This document shows positions 59,491 through 64,000 of a stretch of DNA of 64,000 nucleotides, piece after piece. Numbering within the stretch: the stretch's first letter is position 1; each line of letters starts with the position of its first letter. Below the pieces are notes generated by a model that saw nothing but the letters and a program-made list of their open reading frames with translations, did no database searches and had not been told where the DNA came from. The stretch spans positions 32,165-96,164 of the forward strand of contig UQIK01000007.1 of assembly GCA_900541125.1 (NCBI GenBank), read 5' to 3'. This DNA is from an uncultured Collinsella sp. Lineage in GTDB: Bacteria; Actinomycetota; Coriobacteriia; Coriobacteriales; Coriobacteriaceae. A program made the translations under genes and the position numbers.

Positions 59491-61488
59491 ATGGCAAAAA
59501 ACACCGCAAACTATGGTAACGACAGTATCCGCCAGCTCAAGGACGAGGAACGCGTACGTCTACGCCCCGCCGTCATCTTTGGCTCGGACGGACTCGATGG
59601 CTGTGCACACGCTGCCTTCGAGATCCTGTCCAACGCCGTTGACGAGGCGCGCCAGGGCTACGGCAAGCTCATCACCCTTACCGCCTTTCGCGATGGCTCT
59701 ATCCAGGTAGAGGACAACGGCCGCGGCTGCCCGCTCGACTGGAACCCCTCCGAGAAGCGCTTCAACTGGGAACTCGTCTTCTGCGAGCTCTATGCCGGCG
59801 GCAAGTATAACAACAACCAGGGCGGCGACTACGACTTCTCGCTCGGCACCAACGGCCTGGGCTCCTGCGCGACTCAGTACGCTTCCGAGTACATGGACGT
59901 CACCGTCTGGCGTGACGGTAACAAGTACTCCTTACACTTTAAGAAGGGCAAGGTCGTCGGTGCCAAAAAGAAGGCACTCGAGATTGAGCCCAGCGACGAG
60001 AACCGCACCGGCACCACCATCAAATGGCGCCCCGATCTTGAGGTCTTTACCTCCATCAGCATCCCCCACGATTGGTATCGCGAGACCATGCGCCGCCAGG
60101 CCGTGGTCAACGCCAACGTGACCTTCCGTCTGCGCATCGAGGGCGACGATGGCGAGTTCTCCGAAGAGGACTTTTGCTATCCCAAGGGTATCGAGGACTA
60201 CGTGCTCGAGAAGGTCGGTACCGACTACCTTACCGAGCCCTTCTTTATCGAGGCCGACCGTCGCGGTCGCGATCGCGAGGACTTGCCCGATTACAACGTT
60301 AAAATCACCGCATGCATGTGCTTCTCGCGCACCTTCACGATGCAGGAGTACTACCACAACTCCTCCTGGCTCGAGAACGGCGGCTCACCCGAGAAGGCGG
60401 CCCGTAGCGCTCTGACCAGCGCCATCGATGCCTACATTAAGCAACAGGGCAAATACAACAAAAACGAGAGCGGCATTAAGTGGCAGGACGTCCAGGACTG
60501 TCTGGTGCTGGTGACCAACTGCTTCTCCACCCAGACGTCCTACGAGAACCAGACCAAGAAGGCCATCAATAACCGCTTTATCCAGCAGGCCATGACGGCC
60601 TTCTTTAAGGAGCGCCTCTCGACCTACCTAATCGAGAACAAAGACGCCGCCAACAAGATCATGGAGCAGGTGCTCATCAACAAGCGCTCGCGCGAGAACG
60701 CCGAGAAGACGCGTCAGAGCATCAAGACCAACCTGCAGCAGAAGACCGACATGGCCAACCGCGTGCAGAAGTTCATCGACTGCCGCTCCAAGGACAAGAG
60801 CCGCCGCGAGATCTACATCGTAGAGGGCGACTCGGCAGCAGGCGCCATTCGCACCTCGCGCGATGCCGAGTTCCAGGGCGTTATGCCCGTCCGCGGTAAG
60901 ATCCTCAATTGCCTGAAGGAGGACTACCCGCGCATCTTTAAGTCCGACATCATCATGGACCTCATGCGCGTGCTGGGCTGCGGCGTGGAAATCAAAGACA
61001 AGCGCATCAAGAACCTCGGCACCTTCGACCTGGACAACCTCAACTGGAACAAGGTCATCATCTGTACGGACGCCGACGTCGACGGTTACCACATCCGCAC
61101 GCTCGTGCTCACCATGCTCTACCGCCTGGTGCCCACGCTTATCGACGAGGGCTACGTGTATATCGCCGAGTCGCCGCTCTACGAGATCAACTGCAAGGAA
61201 AAGACCTACTTTGCCTACACTGAGCTCGAGAAGAACGGCATCCTCAAAGAAATCGGCGACCAAAAGTGCTCCATCAACCGCTCCAAGGGTCTTGGTGAGA
61301 ACGACCCGGACATGATGTGGCTCACCACCATGAACCCCGAGACGCGTCGCCTGATTAAGGTGGAGCCCGAGGACGTCACCAAGATGGAAACCATGTTCAA
61401 CCTGTTGTTGGGCAACGACGAGGCGGGCCGCAAGCGCCATATCTCCGAGCACGGCAAGGAATATCTGGACCAGCTGGACCTGCAATAG
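59491..61488 (+). CDS. parE: Type IIA topoisomerase subunit B (ParE/GyrB-like)
   Basis: 665 residues. The GHKL ATPase has EILSNAVDEA (Glu/Asn), VEDNGRGCP and the ATP lid TNGLGSCATQYAS. A transducer domain follows, then the TOPRIM domain with EGDSAAGAIRTSRDAEFQG, PVRGKILN and the metal site TDADVDGYHIRT, then QKCSINRSKGLGEND. It lacks the insert of Gram-negative GyrB and resembles the second topoisomerase of Clostridia and Coriobacteria. It presumably decatenates with the product of the next gene, 45 nt downstream. The gyrase versus topo IV assignment rests on the partner lacking a GyrA box. Confidence 0.85.
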   Translation: MAKNTANYGNDSIRQLKDEERVRLRPAVIFGSDGLDGCAHAAFEILSNAVDEARQGYGKLITLTAFRDGSIQVEDNGRGCPLDWNPSEKRFNWELVFCELYAGGKYNNNQGGDYDFSLGTNGLGSCATQYASEYMDVTVWRDGNKYSLHFKKGKVVGAKKKALEIEPSDENRTGTTIKWRPDLEVFTSISIPHDWYRETMRRQAVVNANVTFRLRIEGDDGEFSEEDFCYPKGIEDYVLEKVGTDYLTEPFFIEADRRGRDREDLPDYNVKITACMCFSRTFTMQEYYHNSSWLENGGSPEKAARSALTSAIDAYIKQQGKYNKNESGIKWQDVQDCLVLVTNCFSTQTSYENQTKKAINNRFIQQAMTAFFKERLSTYLIENKDAANKIMEQVLINKRSRENAEKTRQSIKTNLQQKTDMANRVQKFIDCRSKDKSRREIYIVEGDSAAGAIRTSRDAEFQGVMPVRGKILNCLKEDYPRIFKSDIIMDLMRVLGCGVEIKDKRIKNLGTFDLDNLNWNKVIICTDADVDGYHIRTLVLTMLYRLVPTLIDEGYVYIAESPLYEINCKEKTYFAYTELEKNGILKEIGDQKCSINRSKGLGENDPDMMWLTTMNPETRRLIKVEPEDVTKMETMFNLLLGNDEAGRKRHISEHGKEYLDQLDLQ

Positions 61489-61533
61489 CAGCAAATCGAT
61501 AACGACGGCCCATAAGAAGTTCAAGAGGAAATC

Positions 61534-63774
61534 GTGGCAAAGAAGAAGACGAAAACCCAGCCAAAGAAAAAGCAGGTCAACGCCGAGAACGTCATCGGCC
61601 TGCACTCCGAGGTCACCGATCAGCCGATAACGCAGACGCTCGAGGTCAACTACATGCCCTACGCCATGAGCGTCAACGTCTCGCGTGCTTTCCCCGAAAT
61701 CGACGGCTTTAAGCCCTCGCATCGCAAGCTGCTCTACACCATGTACAAGATGGGTCTGCTCAAGGGCGAGCGCCAGAAGAGCGCCAACATCGTGGGTCAG
61801 ACCATGAAGCTCAACCCGCACGGCGATGCCGCGATCTACGAGACGATGGTGCGCCTAGCCACCGGCAACGAGGCACTGCTTGCCCCCTTCGTAGAGTCGA
61901 AGGGCAACTTTGGCAAGTACTATTCGGGCGACCTGAGCTACGCCGCCTCGCGTTATACCGAGGCCAAGCTCTCCCCCATCAGCGCCGAGATCTTCAAGGA
62001 CATCGACAAGGACCCGGTCGATTTCGTCGACAGCTACGACGGCGCCATGAAGGAGCCGCGCCTGCTGCCCACCACGTTCCCCAACATCCTCGTCTCGGCC
62101 AACAAGGGCATCGGCGTCGCCATGGCGTCCGACATCTGCGGCTTCAACCTCAACGAGGTCTGCACCGCAACGATGCACTACCTGCAGGACCCCGACTGCG
62201 ACCTGCTCGAGTACATGCCCATGCCTGACTTCTCGACCGGCGGCGAGATCATCTACCGCCGCGAGGAGATGGAGAAGATTGTCGAGACCGGCCTTGGCAG
62301 CTTCCAGATCCGCTCCCGTTGGCGCTGGATTCCCGAAGAACGCATCATCGAGGTGTACGAGATCCCCTACACCACCAAGACCGATGTCATCATCGAGCGC
62401 ATCGTCAAGCTCTCCAAAGAGGGCAAGGTCAAGGAGATCGCTGACATCCGCGACGAGACCGACCTCTCGGGCCTGCGCATCGCCATCGACCTTAAGCGCG
62501 GTGTCGACCCCGACAAGCTCATGGCCAAGCTCTATCGCTCGACCACGCTGCAGGATTCGTTCTCGTGCAACTTCAACGTGCTGGTCGACGGCTATCCCCG
62601 TGTTATGGGCGTGCGCCAGATCCTGCACGAGTGGGTCAAGTGGCGTGTTGAGTCCACGCTCCGCCGTATCAACTTTGACCTGGGCAAAAAGTCCGAGCGC
62701 CTGCACCTGCTGCACGGCCTCGAGGCAATCCTGCTCGACATCGACAAGGCCATCGCCATCATTCGCGGCACCAAGCTCGAGGCCGAGGTCGTGCCCAACC
62801 TTATGCGCGGCTTCGACATCGACGAGACCCAGGCCGAGTTTGTTGCCGAGCTCAAGCTCCGCAACATCAACGAGGAGTACATCCTCAACCGCACAAAGGA
62901 CATTGCCAAGCTTGAGGGCGAGATTGCCGAGCTTGAGGAGATCCTCTCCAGCGAGGAGAACATCAAGAAGGTCATCAGCGACGAGCTGGCCGCGGTCAAC
63001 AAGAAGTACGTGATGCCGCGCCGCACGGGCAGGATCGAGCCCCATGAGGTCATCGAGGTGAGCCTGGAGCCCGAGGTCGAGGAGTACCCGGTCACCATCA
63101 TGCTCTCGCGCGATGGCTACCTTAAGAAGATGACGGACCGCGTACTCAAGAAGGCCACCACGCTCAAGTACAAGGACGGCGACAAGCCCTTTATCGAGTT
63201 CCCGTCCTCCAACACCCACGAGCTGCTGGTCTTTACCAACAAGAGCCAGGTGTACAAGTGCAAGGTTGCGGCGTTTGAGGACACCAAGTCGGCCCAGCTG
63301 GGCTCGTACCTGCCGACCGATCTTGAGATGGAACCCGACGAGAGTGTCATCTGGGTCATCGACCCCGAGGACTACAAGGCCGACGCGCTGTTCGTCTTTG
63401 AGAACGGCCGCGTGGTGCGCGTCGCGCTTTCTGGATACGTCACCAAGACCAACCGCAAGCGCCTCAAAAACGCCATCTACGGTGGCAGCAAGCTGCTGTA
63501 TGCCCAGGTGCTCAAGGAAGATCGCGACATCGCACTGGTCTCGAGTGACTACCGCCTGATGAACTTCAACACGTCGCTGCTCAAGACCAAGACGACCACC
63601 AACACGCAGGGCGTCCAGGCCTTTACGGCCAAGAAGGGTCGCTCGGTCACCACCGTCGGCACGACCGAGGAGATTCTTGGCGCCGGCGTCTCGGCCGAGA
63701 AGTTCACCGCGCAGAGCCTCCCCTCAGCCGGTGCCCTCATGAAGGAAAACGACATGCCGAGCCTGTTTGACTAG
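61534..63774 (+). CDS. parC: Type IIA topoisomerase subunit A (ParC/GyrA-like)
   Basis: 746 residues from a GTG behind AAGAGGA. The breakage-reunion domain begins SVNVSRAFPEIDGFKPSHRK; catalytic Tyr141 lies in SRYTEAKLS, in place of the usual MRYTEARM. The quinolone pocket reads HGDAAIYETMVR: Ala99 occupies the Ser83 position of E. coli GyrA and Glu103 the Asp87 position. A coiled-coil tower and a short beta-propeller C-terminus follow. I see no GyrA box (QRRGGKG), which favours a topo IV-like, decatenating enzyme. The N-terminus is lysine-rich. Confidence 0.85.
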   Translation: MAKKKTKTQPKKKQVNAENVIGLHSEVTDQPITQTLEVNYMPYAMSVNVSRAFPEIDGFKPSHRKLLYTMYKMGLLKGERQKSANIVGQTMKLNPHGDAAIYETMVRLATGNEALLAPFVESKGNFGKYYSGDLSYAASRYTEAKLSPISAEIFKDIDKDPVDFVDSYDGAMKEPRLLPTTFPNILVSANKGIGVAMASDICGFNLNEVCTATMHYLQDPDCDLLEYMPMPDFSTGGEIIYRREEMEKIVETGLGSFQIRSRWRWIPEERIIEVYEIPYTTKTDVIIERIVKLSKEGKVKEIADIRDETDLSGLRIAIDLKRGVDPDKLMAKLYRSTTLQDSFSCNFNVLVDGYPRVMGVRQILHEWVKWRVESTLRRINFDLGKKSERLHLLHGLEAILLDIDKAIAIIRGTKLEAEVVPNLMRGFDIDETQAEFVAELKLRNINEEYILNRTKDIAKLEGEIAELEEILSSEENIKKVISDELAAVNKKYVMPRRTGRIEPHEVIEVSLEPEVEEYPVTIMLSRDGYLKKMTDRVLKKATTLKYKDGDKPFIEFPSSNTHELLVFTNKSQVYKCKVAAFEDTKSAQLGSYLPTDLEMEPDESVIWVIDPEDYKADALFVFENGRVVRVALSGYVTKTNRKRLKNAIYGGSKLLYAQVLKEDRDIALVSSDYRLMNFNTSLLKTKTTTNTQGVQAFTAKKGRSVTTVGTTEEILGAGVSAEKFTAQSLPSAGALMKENDMPSLFD

Positions 63775-63811
63775 GTACCACGGCAACGAGACCGTTAGAT
63801 ACTTCGCAAAG

Positions 63812-63863
63812 CGACGAGGCCCGGAGCGCAACGGCATTGCGCCCGGGACTCGTCGTTTTTCTT
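63812..63863 (+). terminator. Intrinsic terminator of the topoisomerase operon
   Basis: CGACGAG/CTCGTCG outer stem with an inner CCCGG/CCGGG and GCGCAA/TTGCGC stem, followed by TTTTTCTT. Confidence 0.88.
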
Positions 63864-63875
63864 CTCAACTATTTC

Positions 63876-63917
63876 TTAACGCAGATTAATTGATTTCTGC
63901 TTATTTTTCTGCGTTAA
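63876..63917. repeat. Inverted repeat TTAACGCAGA-N22-TCTGCGTTAA
   Basis: Perfect 10-bp arms around an AT-rich 22-nt loop that itself contains TTCTGC. It lies after the terminator at the right end of the window, so it may be an operator for a gene beyond the edge or another dispersed hairpin. No gene is seen from 63775 to 64000. Confidence 0.5.
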
Positions 63918-64000
63918 AAAATGTCAGCGTCACTGCTTCGATGCCGGTTGATTTCCGATCTCAGCCGAACACATTGAGTGAATAGGCCGTTCCCGCAGCT

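Overview
The window is about 64 kb of gene-dense, GC-rich bacterial chromosome. It has strong AAGGAG-type ribosome binding sites and no rRNA, tRNA, CRISPR array, phage module or intact insertion sequence that I can see. The gene mix suggests a gut Coriobacteriia-type actinobacterium, with Collinsella as the best guess. The supporting features are AguA-type agmatine deiminase with OFA-type MFS carriers, orphan hybrid kinases with solute-binding sensors, a LuxR regulator next to a very large wall-anchored protein, a CxxC peptide/4Fe-4S/TlpA redox set, and a separate topoisomerase pair. The taxonomic call is inference from gene content, not a database match.

Layout. 1-4.4 kb: two paralogous AAA+/winged-helix ATPases flank a class II UvrA-like ABC protein, one of them in an overlapping operon with it. 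4.5-9.2 kb: a TetM/EF-G-like GTPase, a GNAT protein, a small Cys-rich protein, RsmJ and two small membrane proteins. 9.3-17.7 kb: RlmA-type methyltransferase, MATE exporter, LysR regulator with a divergent DMT transporter, uracil-DNA glycosylase, a queuosine-precursor transporter/SDR pair with a possible preQ1 leader, and release factor 3. 17.9-23.4 kb: a GntR-ABC-permease operon, a methyltransferase behind a structured leader, a ClC channel, a LOG protein and a potassium channel. 23.6-30.1 kb: a fused two-SBP hybrid kinase, a PNPOx protein, and a second hybrid kinase translationally coupled to a solute-binding lipoprotein. 30.3-33.6 kb: MalY-like aminotransferase, TrmO, an XRE/zinc-ribbon/TipAS fusion and a glutaredoxin.

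33.6-36.3 kb is a gene-poor, AT-richer scar region. It holds direct repeats, long inverted repeats, REP-like palindromes, a probable DUF1016 gene remnant and a lone RHH protein, interrupted only by a Dus gene. 36.3-42.2 kb is an agmatine catabolic locus: agmatine deiminase, a carbamoyltransferase with an unusual HELP motif, two paralogous OFA-like MFS carriers and a TetR regulator. Candidate operators of the form TACC-N4-GGTA lie in both promoter regions. 42.4-49.8 kb: a 1084-residue ABC/FtsX fusion, a redox operon (48-residue CxxC peptide, 4Fe-4S membrane protein, TlpA-like lipoprotein) and a divergent two-component system. 49.9-59.2 kb: a LuxR regulator, a 1455-residue Tat-type surface protein ending in an LAGTG sorting-like signal, an XRE/membrane-protein pair, a lipoprotein and a DUF4143 ATPase. 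59.5-63.8 kb: a ParE/ParC-like topoisomerase operon.

At least three families of intergenic palindromes recur. They often sit on or beside stop codons and resemble REP elements. The most noteworthy candidates for new biology are the two leader RNAs, the split SBP-kinase sensor next to its fused relative, the regulated agmatine locus with its altered carbamoyltransferase motif, the UvrA2-ATPase module and the repeat-rich scar.
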